Shown: positions 24,273 through 36,688 of the stretch, piece after piece
How the letters are laid out: the number at the start of each line of letters is the position of its first letter
How positions within the stretch are numbered: the stretch's first letter is position 1
From: Catellatospora sp. TT07R-123
GTDB taxonomy: Bacteria > Actinomycetota > Actinomycetes > Mycobacteriales > Micromonosporaceae
Length of the DNA stretch: 64,000 nt
Direction: 5' to 3'
NCBI RefSeq assembly: GCF_018327705.1
Contig: NZ_BNEM01000002.1
Span: forward strand, 806,001-870,000
Translations under genes and position numbers: made by a program
Notes under the pieces: generated by a model
Databases searched by the model: none
Told to the model about the DNA's origin: nothing
Seen by the model: the letters and a program-made list of their open reading frames with translations, nothing else

Positions 24273-25892
24273 CTACACGGCCGGCTGGCCGGCGAGCTGG
24301 GCCAGTTTGATGACGACGAACTCGGCCGGTTTCAGCGGTGCGAACGCGACGACGATGTTGACGATGCCGTTGGCCTGGTCGTCCGGCGTGGTCGTGGACG
24401 CGTCGCAGACGACCTGGAACGCCTGGCTGGGCTTGCTGCCCTGGAACGCGCCCTGGTGGAACAGCCCGAGCATGAAGTTCTCGATCGTGGTGCGGATGGA
24501 CACCCACAGCGGCCCGTCGTTGGGCTCGAACGTCACCCAGGTCAGGCTGGAGGCCAGCGACTGCTCCAGGAACAGCGCCATCCGGCGGACCGGGACGTAG
24601 CGGTACTGCTGGAAGGCGGGGTTGGCGGCGACCAGGGTGCGGGCGCCGAAGACCACCGTGCCGATGCCGGGGAAGCCGCGCAGGCAGTTCACCCCGATGG
24701 GGTTGAGCGTGCCGTGCCGGGCGTCGGTCATCACTCCGGACGCGACCACGCCGGTGGTGTCGGCGATGATCGTCTCCAGCCCGGCGGGCGCCTTCCACAC
24801 GCCCCGGTTGGTGTCCTCGCGGGCGATGACACCGGCGACGAAGCCCGACGGCGCGACCGTGACCGGCGCACCGGTCTCCGGATCGGTGGACTTCAGGTAC
24901 GGGAAGTACAGCGCCCCGTTCTGGCTCTTGGGGATCACCCGGCCCGGCACGGCGTCGGTCATGATCTCACCGATCAGCGGCAGCGGGTCGCTGGCGTGGT
25001 CGGCACCCGAGTCGGCGGGCGGATCCATGATCACGAAAGCACGCTTGCGCTCGGCGAAGGCCAGCGCGTCCGACACCACCGGCTGGTCCCACACACCCGG
25101 GGTCAGCAGCAGGTTGAACACCGGCACCTTGTCCAGGGAACCGTCCGCGGCGAAGGCCGGGGCGAAGTCCCCCGGGCTGTACGTCGTGAACGGGTTGCCC
25201 GGCATCGTCGCGGTCAGCGGCGTCGGGGCCAGCGAGGTCGGCCACGCGGTCGGGTACGCCGTGATCGGCTCGACCATGACCAGCGACGACACCGGCGCCG
25301 TCGCGGTGCCCAGGCGCTTGTCGACCGTGTTGGCCGCATCCGCCGCGGACGGCGCCGGGTTGAGCGTCACCCGGCGGAACGTCTCGGTACGCGAGCCGTA
25401 CGTGACCACCAGGTCGGCCAGATCCAGGGGCGCCGAACCGGTCGTGGCACGCAGGTTGGTCACCGAGACGGTGAGCGCCCGGTGCGCGTCGACGGGCTCG
25501 CGGCCGGTGAACCGGATGCCGGTGCCGGGGGCGGCGCCGGGCAGGTCGAACGTCGGCGGGGTGATGTCCGCCGACGTCAGCGTGACCAGGTCGTGCAGGC
25601 GCGGCCGCAGCGCGACGACGTAGGCCACGGCGCCGCCGTTGAGGAAGAACTCGTTGACCGCCCGGCCGACGTCGCAGGCGAGCCAGTCCACCGCGTACAG
25701 GCCGCCGAACTCGCGCTCGTAGTCGGTGAACGAGAAGATCTGGATCGCCTTGCCCCAGTTCGAGGGCTTGGTGCGGAACGGATGGGTGTAGCCGACGAAC
25801 ACCGTCACCGAGGTCGGCGCAGCGGTGATCGTGTGCGCGTTGCTGTGCACTTCCTCGATGTAGATGCCTGGATAGGTAGGCGTCACGGGCAT
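24273..25892 (-). CDS. Contractile tail sheath protein
   Basis: 539 residues from ATG 25892. The N-terminus PTYPGIYIEEV is the sheath family hallmark. FVGYTHPF, FTDYEREFGG, AVNEFFLNGGAVAYVVAL and the C-terminal block (VRRMALFLEQSLASSLTWVT-FEPND, then TTPDDQANGIVNIVVAFAPL-KPAEFVVIKL) are full-length and intact, including the C-terminal arm needed for inter-subunit handshakes. A contractile sheath is therefore expected. An insertion domain around residues 110-250 is decorated with beta-rich sequence. Confidence 0.96.
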   Translation of the reverse strand: MPVTPTYPGIYIEEVHSNAHTITAAPTSVTVFVGYTHPFRTKPSNWGKAIQIFSFTDYEREFGGLYAVDWLACDVGRAVNEFFLNGGAVAYVVALRPRLHDLVTLTSADITPPTFDLPGAAPGTGIRFTGREPVDAHRALTVSVTNLRATTGSAPLDLADLVVTYGSRTETFRRVTLNPAPSAADAANTVDKRLGTATAPVSSLVMVEPITAYPTAWPTSLAPTPLTATMPGNPFTTYSPGDFAPAFAADGSLDKVPVFNLLLTPGVWDQPVVSDALAFAERKRAFVIMDPPADSGADHASDPLPLIGEIMTDAVPGRVIPKSQNGALYFPYLKSTDPETGAPVTVAPSGFVAGVIAREDTNRGVWKAPAGLETIIADTTGVVASGVMTDARHGTLNPIGVNCLRGFPGIGTVVFGARTLVAANPAFQQYRYVPVRRMALFLEQSLASSLTWVTFEPNDGPLWVSIRTTIENFMLGLFHQGAFQGSKPSQAFQVVCDASTTTPDDQANGIVNIVVAFAPLKPAEFVVIKLAQLAGQPAV

Positions 25893-25946
25893 GGCGGAAT
25901 CCTCACGGCGGGCCGGCGCCGGATCGCCCGGCGCGGGTACGGGCGA

Positions 25947-26792
25947 TCAGCGCGTGTACGCGGTGCCGGTGGCCGGGAGCCCGGCAGCACCGCCGCTCAG
26001 GGAGAGGGTCGACGGGCCGGGCATCGCGAGCCCGCCGGGCGGCGCGCTCGCGGTGACCAGGAACGCCACCGAGGCGGGCAGCGACCCGAGCCCCGACATG
26101 CTCGTCTTCGTCGAGTTGGCGGCGTCGTAGGACGCGGTGAGGGTGAACGTGGTGCCGCTCGGGTCGAGCGCCACCGTGACCGGGATCCCCGAGCCGCTGT
26201 AGCCGGACCGCGCGACGAGCTTGAACAGCACCGTAGTGCCGTCGGCCGCCAGCACGTCCACCGCTGGGCTCGCCTTGACCGTCAGCGACTGGCCGTCCTT
26301 GGGCAGGCCGGTGCCCGTGGCACTGCCGGCCTGCACCGCGACCAGGCCGCTGCCGGCGGCCGGGCTGCCCGGGGTGCCGCTCGCGACGTCCACGCCGATC
26401 CGGCCGGCGGCGTCGGCGGCGTCCACGAGCCCGGCGTAACGGTCGGTCTCCTTGACGTTGACGGTCACCTTGCCGGTGATCACGGTGCCTGCGTCCGGGG
26501 TGACCGTGACGGTGATCGCGTTACCCTCCGGACCGGCGGTGACCGCGGTGAACGCGATCGCCGGTGCGGGCGGGAGCGACGGCGGCCGGGTGAACTCGCC
26601 GGCGGCGACCTTGGCGGCCGCCACGGCGCGCAGGATCGCGCAGTCGGCGGGCGAGAGGATCGCGGTCCAGGCTGAGGTGAGGTCGACGGCCGCGCCGTCG
26701 AACTGGAACGCGGAGAGCGGGATGGAACGCTGCCCGCCCAGCGAGTCGGTGAAAGTGAGCGGTGCCTTTCCAGAAACAGCCTGACCGGCCAT
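25947..26792 (-). CDS. First eCIS gene: two sheath-surface-like beta modules, unknown role
   Basis: 281 residues. ATG 26792 is chosen over the frame-upstream ATG at 26837 because GGAGG sits 9 bases before it. The first ~75 residues (APLTFTDSLGGQRSIPLSAF, LTSAWTAILSPADCAILRAV) are helical/beta. Two repeated modules follow, each with a G-x-x-G-x-x-I-x-VTV core: AGPEGNAITVTVTPD near 98 and SGYSGSGIPVTVALD near 205, each followed by a second strand pair (VTVNVKET and FTLTASYD). This resembles the surface domain found in many tail sheaths. It is promoter-proximal, immediately ahead of the sheath. A sheath-decorating protein is a reasonable inference; no named family recognised. Confidence 0.75.
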   Translation of the reverse strand: MAGQAVSGKAPLTFTDSLGGQRSIPLSAFQFDGAAVDLTSAWTAILSPADCAILRAVAAAKVAAGEFTRPPSLPPAPAIAFTAVTAGPEGNAITVTVTPDAGTVITGKVTVNVKETDRYAGLVDAADAAGRIGVDVASGTPGSPAAGSGLVAVQAGSATGTGLPKDGQSLTVKASPAVDVLAADGTTVLFKLVARSGYSGSGIPVTVALDPSGTTFTLTASYDAANSTKTSMSGLGSLPASVAFLVTASAPPGGLAMPGPSTLSLSGGAAGLPATGTAYTR

Positions 26793-26811
26793 ACGCCAGC
26801 GCCTCCACCCC

Positions 26812-26825
26812 GTAGGAGTTCCTAC
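26812..26825. promoter_or_regulatory. Small hairpin in the eCIS leader
   Basis: GTAGGA and TCCTAC separated by two bases form a perfect 6-bp inverted repeat 20 bases upstream of the first eCIS start codon, within the likely 5' leader. It could influence ribosome access to the GGAGG site, but so short a repeat may be chance. Confidence 0.3.
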
Positions 26826-26845
26826 TGCTGGGTGCATTACTAACA

Positions 26846-26878
26846 GACGACAGACGGAAATGATTCAAGGCTGTCGTC
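26846..26878. promoter_or_regulatory. Inverted repeat GACGACAG-N17-CTGTCGTC upstream of eCIS operon
   Basis: Perfect 8-bp arms (26846-26853 and 26871-26878) flank a spacer that, on the minus strand, contains TTGAAT, a plausible -35. A weak -10-like TTAGTA follows on the minus strand about 19 bases later. The arrangement suits an operator over the eCIS promoter. Statistical support is modest. Confidence 0.35.
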
Positions 26879-27039
26879 ATTCCGTCACGGCTCACCTGCC
26901 GGGGGATTGCTGTTCACCATGCCGTATGACCGGCGTCGCCCTTTCAGGACGATGGTCACCTGGACCCCGCGTGCCACCCGGCGTCCGGGACCGGGTGTCG
27001 GCAAAACGACGATCCCCCAGGAGGATCAAGCCCTGTTCC

Positions 27040-27089
27040 CGATGGAATGACGGCCGACACTTCGCGATACTCCACGGCTCATTCCATCG
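27040..27089. promoter_or_regulatory. 11-bp perfect inverted repeat (CGATGGAATGA / TCATTCCATCG)
   Basis: Arms at 27040-27050 and 27079-27089 with a 28-base spacer, in non-coding DNA upstream of the eCIS operon and downstream of the gene remnant. An 11-bp perfect repeat is unlikely by chance in so short a region. It could be a wide-spaced regulator site or a relic of an insertion. Confidence 0.4.
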
Positions 27090-27134
27090 TGGACAACACG
27101 ATCGAGGGATTGTGCCGATGATGAGAGAAGTGAC

Positions 27135-27172
27135 ATTCGGCGCTTTACTGTCGCCGTTGATCGGCGCCGAAT
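27135..27172. terminator. Hairpin ATTCGGCGC-N20-GCGCCGAAT
   Basis: Perfect 9-bp arms at 27135-27143 and 27164-27172. On the minus strand it lies 23 bases past the stop of the epoxide-hydrolase-like remnant, so it may be that gene's old terminator. Confidence 0.4.
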
Positions 27173-27194
27173 AGGGGCCGGCAGGGGCGGCGGA

Positions 27195-27305
27195 TCAGCC
27201 CTCGCCCATACGGGTGGCGAGCTGGTTCGTGTCGAAGTAGCCACGCCACGCCCTGATCCTGCCGGCGCCGACCTCGAAGACTCCCCTGACCTTACGTGTT
27301 TCCAC
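27195..27305 (-). pseudogene. C-terminal remnant of a limonene-epoxide-hydrolase/SnoaL-like gene
   Basis: 36 codons from a GTG at 27305 to TGA at 27195 read VRGVFEVGAGRIRAWRGYFD then TNQLATRMGEG. The core G-V-F-E-V-x-x-G-R-I-x-x-W-R-x-Y-F-D is the C-terminal strand and helix of the limonene-1,2-epoxide hydrolase/NTF2-like fold. The frame meets a stop (TAG) eight codons upstream and no N-terminal part is seen, so the first ~90 residues of a normal ~130-residue protein are gone. Identified by motif only. Confidence 0.55.
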
Positions 27306-27538
27306 AGCTGAAAGGGGCCCGAGCGCCTATGATCAAGAAGCGCCTACCGGGCCGACCCAGCGGCCTCCGGGACTTCCACGGCCGCTTTCGACAGGCCTCA
27401 TGGTGCACATGACGGGTGCCGCTGAAGCGGGACGGCCTACCCCGGCGAATGGTCACGCGGCCGCCGTCTCCGCCGCCGCCGACCGGCTGCCCGACACCGG
27501 GCCCTACGGGCCGGAACCAGGCTGACGAGGAGTAGACC

Positions 27539-28228
27539 GTGCCAGCACAGACCAAACCGAGCATCGTGTTCGCCCATGGGCTCTGGGCCGACGGCTCGTG
27601 CTTCAGCAAACTGATCCCCACGCTCCAAGCCGAAGGTCACGAGGTGTTCGCCTCGCAACACGGTCTCGACTCACTCGCGAGCGACGTCGCCTGCGTCGAC
27701 TTCACACTCAACCGCGTACCCGGCCCGATCGTGCTCGTCGGTCACTCCTACGGCGGGACGCTGATCACCAAAGCGGGAACCCACGACCGCGTCAGCGCGC
27801 TCGTGTACATCGCGGCGCTCGCCCCGGCCGAGGACGAGACGTCGCAGCAGCAGCAGGAGCAGTTCCCCCGTACACCCGTCTTCGAGCACATCGAGGTCGC
27901 CGACGGACGCGTCTGGCTCAAGCCCTCCGGCTTGCCGGACTTCTGCGGCGACCTCCCGGAACCGGAGCAGAAGCTCGTGCTCGCGACCGGTGGGGTCCCG
28001 GATGCGGACCTGTTCAACCAGCAGGTTCCCGGCACCGCCTGGAGAACCAGGCCGAGCTGGTACATCGTCGCCAACCAGGACCGGACCGTGCACCCCGACC
28101 TGGAGCGCGCCGCCGCCCAGCGCATGGGTGCCAAGACCTACGACCTCGACAGCAGCCACGTGCCGATGCTGTCGCACCCCGAGTTCGTCCTCGGCGTGAT
28201 CCGCGAGGCCGCCACGGCCGTCGCATAG
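27539..28228 (+). CDS. Alpha/beta hydrolase
   Basis: 229 residues with a GTG start at 27539 preceded by GAGGAG. SIVFAHGLWADGSCFSKLIP is the oxyanion-hole HG region, VGHSYGGTLI carries the nucleophile Ser, and DSSHVPMLSHPE supplies the His near the C-terminus; a catalytic acid is likely in NQDRTVHPDLE. This is the small secreted-type or cytosolic alpha/beta hydrolase family common in actinomycetes (often called RsbQ- or salicylate-esterase-like). No signal peptide is seen. Substrate unknown. It is a single-gene unit ending in a complex terminator. Confidence 0.85.
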   Translation: MPAQTKPSIVFAHGLWADGSCFSKLIPTLQAEGHEVFASQHGLDSLASDVACVDFTLNRVPGPIVLVGHSYGGTLITKAGTHDRVSALVYIAALAPAEDETSQQQQEQFPRTPVFEHIEVADGRVWLKPSGLPDFCGDLPEPEQKLVLATGGVPDADLFNQQVPGTAWRTRPSWYIVANQDRTVHPDLERAAAQRMGAKTYDLDSSHVPMLSHPEFVLGVIREAATAVA

Positions 28229-28250
28229 CGCGATCGGGTCGACGGCCGGC

Positions 28251-28332
28251 AAGATCGCTGTTGGCGGTCAAAGAACCGGGTCTGACAGCAGCCGATGACC
28301 GCAGACAGCGATCTTCGGCTGCTGTCTGCGGT
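28251..28332. terminator. Three overlapping perfect inverted repeats between convergent genes
   Basis: Stem A pairs 28251-28261 with 28305-28315 (AAGATCGCTGT / ACAGCGATCTT). Stem B pairs 28284-28295 with 28315-28326 (GACAGCAGCCGA / TCGGCTGCTGTC). Stem C pairs 28298-28309 with 28321-28332 (ACCGCAGACAGC / GCTGTCTGCGGT). All are perfect and share bases, so they exclude each other at least in part. The block fills the gap between the hydrolase stop (28228) and the convergent gene stop (28335), so a bidirectional terminator is likely. Confidence 0.7.
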
Positions 28333-28334
28333 GG

Positions 28335-29441
28335 CTATCCGATCGTGAAGTCGTGCGCGTCCAGAGCCTGGACGGAGCTGTCGTCGGGCGAGTAGTAGAA
28401 GCCCTCCACCTTGTACCTGCCGGCGGGCAGCGCGGGGGTGCGCACCGTGGCCTCGCCCTGGCTGGGCGGGCCCGCGTTCAGGGTCACGGGCTGGTCGAAC
28501 ACGATCTTGCCGTTGGCGTCGCGCACGCGTACGCGCATGGTGGCCTCGTACACGATCCCGGCGACCTTGATGGTGAGCGGGCCGGGCTTGACGACGGCGT
28601 TCTGCTGCGGGTCGATGACCCAGACGGGGGCGAGCACGTCGACGGCCGGGCCGCGGCGCAGCTGCCCGCGCACCGGGAACTGGTTCCACAGCTTGTCGAC
28701 CTGCTTGCCGTCGAGCAGCAGGATCAACGCGTCGGTGTCGCTGGCGGCGGTGGCGGTCCAGATGAGCTGCTGGAGCGCGGCCTTGTTCGACGGCGGGTCG
28801 TAGCCGTTGACGGCGGCGCCGCTGAGGTCGACGGTGACGGTGCCGCCGTCGACCTTGACGTTGCGCAGCCTGGCGCTGGCGGGCCAGGTGCTGATGTAGT
28901 CGGGGTCGTAGGCGGTGCGCCCGTCGAGCATGGCGGTGACCGCGGCCCTGGTCCGGGCCGCCTTGCCGCCGTCGCCGGCCGGCAGCTTGTGGTATTCGCG
29001 GTAGAGCTTGGGCACGCCCCGGATGTCGCCCTGGTAGTAGATCGGCACGTTGGCGCTGACGGTGCCGGACCCGCCGCCGGTCGCCGAGGCGCTGGCGCCG
29101 CCGGGGGTGGGGCTGCCGGGGGCCGGGCTGCCCGGGGCGGTGGTGCCCGCCCCGGCCGACGAGCTGCTGGGGTCGGGGGTGCCCGGCGGGGCGCAGCTGC
29201 CGACGCTGAATACGACGGCCGCGACGGTGGCGGCGACCGCGGTCGCGGTGCCGGTGGTGAACGCGAGCGGCATGTTCCCTCCTCGAAGACGGTGCCACCA
29301 GGTGCGTTCCCGCACCCGGGTCCTGATGGCCGACAGTGCGCCGGCGTCGGCCCCGACAGTCGCCGCGTACGCCTCCAGGGTCTGGCGCAGCAGCTGCTCG
29401 GTGGCCTCGTCGCCGGTGTCCCGGCCGTGGTGCGTGGTCAT
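28335..29441 (-). CDS. Membrane-anchored GerMN/Gmad2 protein, probable partner of the sigma factor
   Basis: 368 residues from ATG 29441, overlapping the sigma stop as ATGA. Residues 1-45 are cytoplasmic. A membrane segment near 55-75 (LAFTTGTATAVAATVAAVVF) ends at a Cys. A Ser/Pro/Gly linker follows. Residues ~130-265 (VPIYYQGDIRGVPKLYREYH, VTAMLDG, VDGGTVTVDLSG) match a GerMN domain, and residues ~270-368 (VLAPVWVIDPQQNAVVKPGP, GIVYEATMRVRVRDANG, RYKVEGFYYSP) match Gmad2. Such proteins are encoded directly after SigE-family sigma genes in actinomycetes and may act as anti-sigma or envelope sensor proteins. Domain calls are good; the regulatory role is inferred from coupling. Confidence 0.8.
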   Translation of the reverse strand: MTTHHGRDTGDEATEQLLRQTLEAYAATVGADAGALSAIRTRVRERTWWHRLRGGNMPLAFTTGTATAVAATVAAVVFSVGSCAPPGTPDPSSSSAGAGTTAPGSPAPGSPTPGGASASATGGGSGTVSANVPIYYQGDIRGVPKLYREYHKLPAGDGGKAARTRAAVTAMLDGRTAYDPDYISTWPASARLRNVKVDGGTVTVDLSGAAVNGYDPPSNKAALQQLIWTATAASDTDALILLLDGKQVDKLWNQFPVRGQLRRGPAVDVLAPVWVIDPQQNAVVKPGPLTIKVAGIVYEATMRVRVRDANGKIVFDQPVTLNAGPPSQGEATVRTPALPAGRYKVEGFYYSPDDSSVQALDAHDFTIG

Positions 29442-30064
29442 GACTCCTCCCGGGCGGCCCACTGCTCGGACTGGCGCAGCGCGGCCAGGCCCCGTGAGGT
29501 GTGGCTCTTGACCGCGCCGCGGCTGACGCCCATGGCGTCGGCGACGTCGGCCTCGGACAGGTCGAGGTAGTAGCGCAGCACCAGGGCCTCGCGCTGGCGG
29601 GCGGGCAGGGTGCGCAGGGCGGCGAGCATGCGCGTCTGGGCCAGCGAGTCCAGGGCGGTGTGCTCGGCCGAGGCGATGGTCGGTGGCGGCGGCTGGGCGG
29701 CCAGGTAGCGGGCGGCGACCAGTCTGCGGCGCAGCGCCGAGCGGGACCGGTTGACGACGCTCTGCCGCAGGTAGGCCAAGGCCTTGTCGGTGTCGCGCAG
29801 GCTGTGCCAGCGGGCGTGCAGCTGCACGTACGCGTCCTGGGCGAGTTCCTCGGCGCGGGCGGGGTCGCCGCAGAGCATGGCGCCCAGCCGCACCAGGATG
29901 CGGTAGTGGGCCCGGAACAGGTGGGTGACCGCCGCGTCGGCGTCCCAGTCGGCGGGGTCGCCCGGGTCGGCGCCGACCACGCTGAGGTGGCGCGGGGGCG
30001 TGCCGGGACGCACGGGGCCGCCCGCGGCGGGGGCGGGCGGGTCGGCGGCGGGGCGGGGGGTCAC
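29438..30064 (-). CDS. SigE-family RNA polymerase sigma factor
   Basis: 208 residues from GTG 30064; the much longer open frame upstream only shadows dnaK. Region 2 is seen in HLFRAHYRILVRLGAMLCGD-PARAEELAQDAYVQLHARW, and region 4 in LPARQREALVLRYYLDLSEA-DVADAMGVSRGAVKSHTSRG. The acidic/Pro-rich first ~35 residues are an extra. This is the small actinobacterial SigE (TIGR02983-type) group, which drives envelope or stress responses. It diverges from dnaK across 249 bases, so the two may share control elements. Ribosome site ahead of the GTG is weak, so the start is the least certain point. Confidence 0.85.
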   Translation of the reverse strand: MTPRPAADPPAPAAGGPVRPGTPPRHLSVVGADPGDPADWDADAAVTHLFRAHYRILVRLGAMLCGDPARAEELAQDAYVQLHARWHSLRDTDKALAYLRQSVVNRSRSALRRRLVAARYLAAQPPPPTIASAEHTALDSLAQTRMLAALRTLPARQREALVLRYYLDLSEADVADAMGVSRGAVKSHTSRGLAALRQSEQWAAREES

Positions 30065-30217
30065 GCCGCTTCGACGCTTCGGACATGGAATCGGTTTACC
30101 GCCCTGAGCTGCCTGTTTCCCGACACCACGCCCCGGCGTGACGGCCGGTCGCGATCGGCGGGAGTCTTCCGAACGGCCACGGGCGGCAAACGGCCGGGGA
30201 TAGTCTTCCGGTAAGTG

Positions 30218-30237
30218 CGTTATGCCACGAAATAACG
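30218..30237. promoter_or_regulatory. Inverted repeat CGTTAT-N8-ATAACG upstream of dnaK
   Basis: Perfect 6-bp arms in the 249-base gap between the sigma gene and dnaK, about 77 bases upstream of the dnaK start. It is neither a CIRCE nor a HAIR (HspR) element. A direct repeat AGTCTTCCG also occurs at 30163-30171 and 30202-30210. Possible operator of this chaperone operon. Confidence 0.35.
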
Positions 30238-30313
30238 GACATCTGTATCGTGCCCGGTGGCGCGAGGCCGCGTGCCCGCCGCCGTGCCGGGCGGATCGGG
30301 GCGGGAGCAGGTC

Positions 30314-32236
<1,923 letters not shown>

Positions 32237-32238
32237 CC

Positions 32239-32766
32239 ATGACCGAACCGCACGCCTATCCCGCGCAGCAGGCCGACGTGGAAGCGGAGGAGCCTGCCGG
32301 GCCGAGCGCCCCGCAGGCCCCCGCCGCGCCGGGCGAGGCCGACAAGACGGCCGAGCTGGAGAACCGGCTGCGCCGGGCCCTGGCCGACCAGGACAACCTG
32401 CGCAAGCGGTACGAGCGGCAGCTGTCCACCGAACGCGAGGCCGAGCGGGCCCGTACCGCCGCGGTGTTCCTGCCGATCATCGACAACCTGGACCTGGCCC
32501 TGCAGCACGCCGACGCCGACCCGACCGCGCTGGCCGACGGCGTGCGCGCGGTACGCGACCAGGCCGTGGCGACGCTGGCGACGCTCGGGTACCCGCGCCG
32601 GGAGGAGAGCGGCGTCCCGTTCGACCCGATGTGGCACGAGGCGGTCAGCGTGCTGCCCGCCGGGGACGCCGCGCCGGGCACGGTGCTGGCGGTGGTGCGG
32701 CCCGGCTACGGGGAGGCCGACCGGACGCTGCGCCCCGCGTCGGTAGTGGTCGCGGGCAACGACTGA
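32239..32766 (+). CDS. grpE: Nucleotide exchange factor GrpE
   Basis: 175 residues from ATG 32239, three bases after the dnaK stop. Disordered N-terminus, then the long coiled coil ([20 protein letters not shown]), followed by the beta-wing region with [32 protein letters not shown] and [12 protein letters not shown], as in GrpE. It exchanges ADP on the adjacent DnaK. Slightly short and divergent compared with housekeeping actinobacterial GrpE. Its stop overlaps the dnaJ start. Confidence 0.93.
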   Translation: MTEPHAYPAQQADVEAEEPAGPSAPQAPAAPGEADKTAELENRLRRALADQDNLRKRYERQLSTEREAERARTAAVFLPIIDNLDLALQHADADPTALADGVRAVRDQAVATLATLGYPRREESGVPFDPMWHEAVSVLPAGDAAPGTVLAVVRPGYGEADRTLRPASVVVAGND

Positions 32767-33755
32767 TGGCCCGCGACTTCTACGAGGTGCTCGGCGTCGC
32801 CCGCGACGCCTCCGCCGACGACATCCAGCGGGCGTTCCGCACCCTGGCCAGGAAATACCACCCCGACGTGAACAAGGCGCCGGAGGCCGAGGAGCGGTTC
32901 AAGGAGATCAACGAGGCGTACCACGTGCTGCACGACCCGCAGCAGCGCGCCCGCTACGACCGCTTCGGCAGCGACTTCCGCAAGATCCCCGAGGGGTACG
33001 AGGACATGGCCGGCGCGGGCGGGTTCCGCCCCGGCGGCGCCGGTCGCGGCGGCTTCCCCGGGGGCGGGTTCCGGGGCGGCGGCGGGCAGGGCGAACCGTT
33101 CGCCTGGTCCTACGACGGCGGCGACGTCGACCTCGACGACCTGCTCGGCGGCCTGTTCGCCGGGCGCGGCGCGGGCCGGGCCCGCGGGCCGGCCGGCCCG
33201 ATCCCGGGCGCCGACCAGGAGGCGGAGCTGGAACTGAGCGTCGAGGAGGCGTACCGGGGCGGAAAGCGGTCGCTCACCCTGTCCGGTCCGGAGGGTCCGC
33301 GCAGCTACGACGTGAACATCCCGGCCGGGGTGACCGACGGGCAGCGCATCCGGCTGGCCGGGCAGGGCGGCCGCGCCCGCGGCGGCGCCGAGCACGGCGA
33401 CCTGTACCTGGTGGTGCGGCTGCGGCCCGACCCGCGGTTCCGGGTCGAGGGCCGCGACGTCCACGTCCGGCTGCCGGTGACCCCGGCCGAGGCGGCGCTC
33501 GGCGCGACCGTGCCGGTGGCGACACCCGGCGGCGAGGCGACGGTGCAGGTCCCGGCCGGGACGGGCAGCGGGCGGCGGCTGCGGCTGCGCGGGCAGGGCA
33601 TGCCGTCGCGGCGCGGCGAGCCCGGCGACCTGTACGCCGAGGTCCGGATCATGGTGCCGGACCACCTGAGCGACCGCGAGAAAGAGCTGTACGAGGAGCT
33701 GGCCCGGGTGTCGGTGTTCGACCCGAGGCGGGAGCGGGAGAGGGCCGGCCGATGA
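32766..33755 (+). CDS. cbpA: DnaJ-family co-chaperone without zinc finger (CbpA-like)
   Basis: 329 residues from ATG 32766. J domain at 1-70 with the HPD motif (RKYHPDVNK), a Gly/Phe-rich linker (~85-125), then directly the two C-terminal beta domains ([60 protein letters not shown]). The four CxxCxGxG zinc repeats of DnaJ type I are absent, which makes it type II, CbpA-like. The next gene is a CbpM-like modulator, matching the known cbpA-cbpM pairing. Confidence 0.92.
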   Translation: MARDFYEVLGVARDASADDIQRAFRTLARKYHPDVNKAPEAEERFKEINEAYHVLHDPQQRARYDRFGSDFRKIPEGYEDMAGAGGFRPGGAGRGGFPGGGFRGGGGQGEPFAWSYDGGDVDLDDLLGGLFAGRGAGRARGPAGPIPGADQEAELELSVEEAYRGGKRSLTLSGPEGPRSYDVNIPAGVTDGQRIRLAGQGGRARGGAEHGDLYLVVRLRPDPRFRVEGRDVHVRLPVTPAEAALGATVPVATPGGEATVQVPAGTGSGRRLRLRGQGMPSRRGEPGDLYAEVRIMVPDHLSDREKELYEELARVSVFDPRRERERAGR

Positions 33756-34040
33756 GGACGTATGCGATCGCCGTACCGGTGCGGCTTGATCTTGATCGTT
33801 TCGCCCGCCAGGCCGGGCTGCACCCGGTGCTGGTGCAGCGGTTCGTGGCCCTGGGCCTGGTCGAGGCCGACCGCGACCCCGCCGGGCGGCTGTGGTTCCG
33901 CCCGGCCGCGCTGCACCGGGTGGCGCGGGTGCAGCGGCTGCGCGCCGACCTGTGCCTCAACTACACCGCGATCGGGCTGGTCGTCGACCTGCTCGACCGC
34001 ATCGACGACCTACAGGCGGCGCTACGAAGGAGTGAGCACG

Positions 34041-36674
<2,634 letters not shown>

Positions 36675-36688
36675 ACAGGAGCCGCATC

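Larger units (their letters stand above)
26793..27538. other. Intergenic region between eCIS operon and alpha/beta hydrolase
   Basis: No intact gene is supported here. The stretch contains the eCIS leader and putative promoter, inverted repeats at 26812-26825, 26846-26878, 27040-27089 and 27135-27172, and a gene remnant at 27195-27305. Open frames crossing 27292-27621 on the minus strand only mirror the hydrolase gene. Confidence 0.6.

Noticed and set aside
1-26792. Prophage
   Set aside because: No capsid, portal, terminase, integrase, holin or lysin is present, while eCIS-specific parts (AAA+ ATPase, DUF4255 cap, CIS tube protein, DUF4157) are.
30065-30313. CIRCE or HspR (HAIR) element upstream of dnaK
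   Set aside because: Neither TTAGCACTC-type nor CTTGAGT-type inverted repeats are present.
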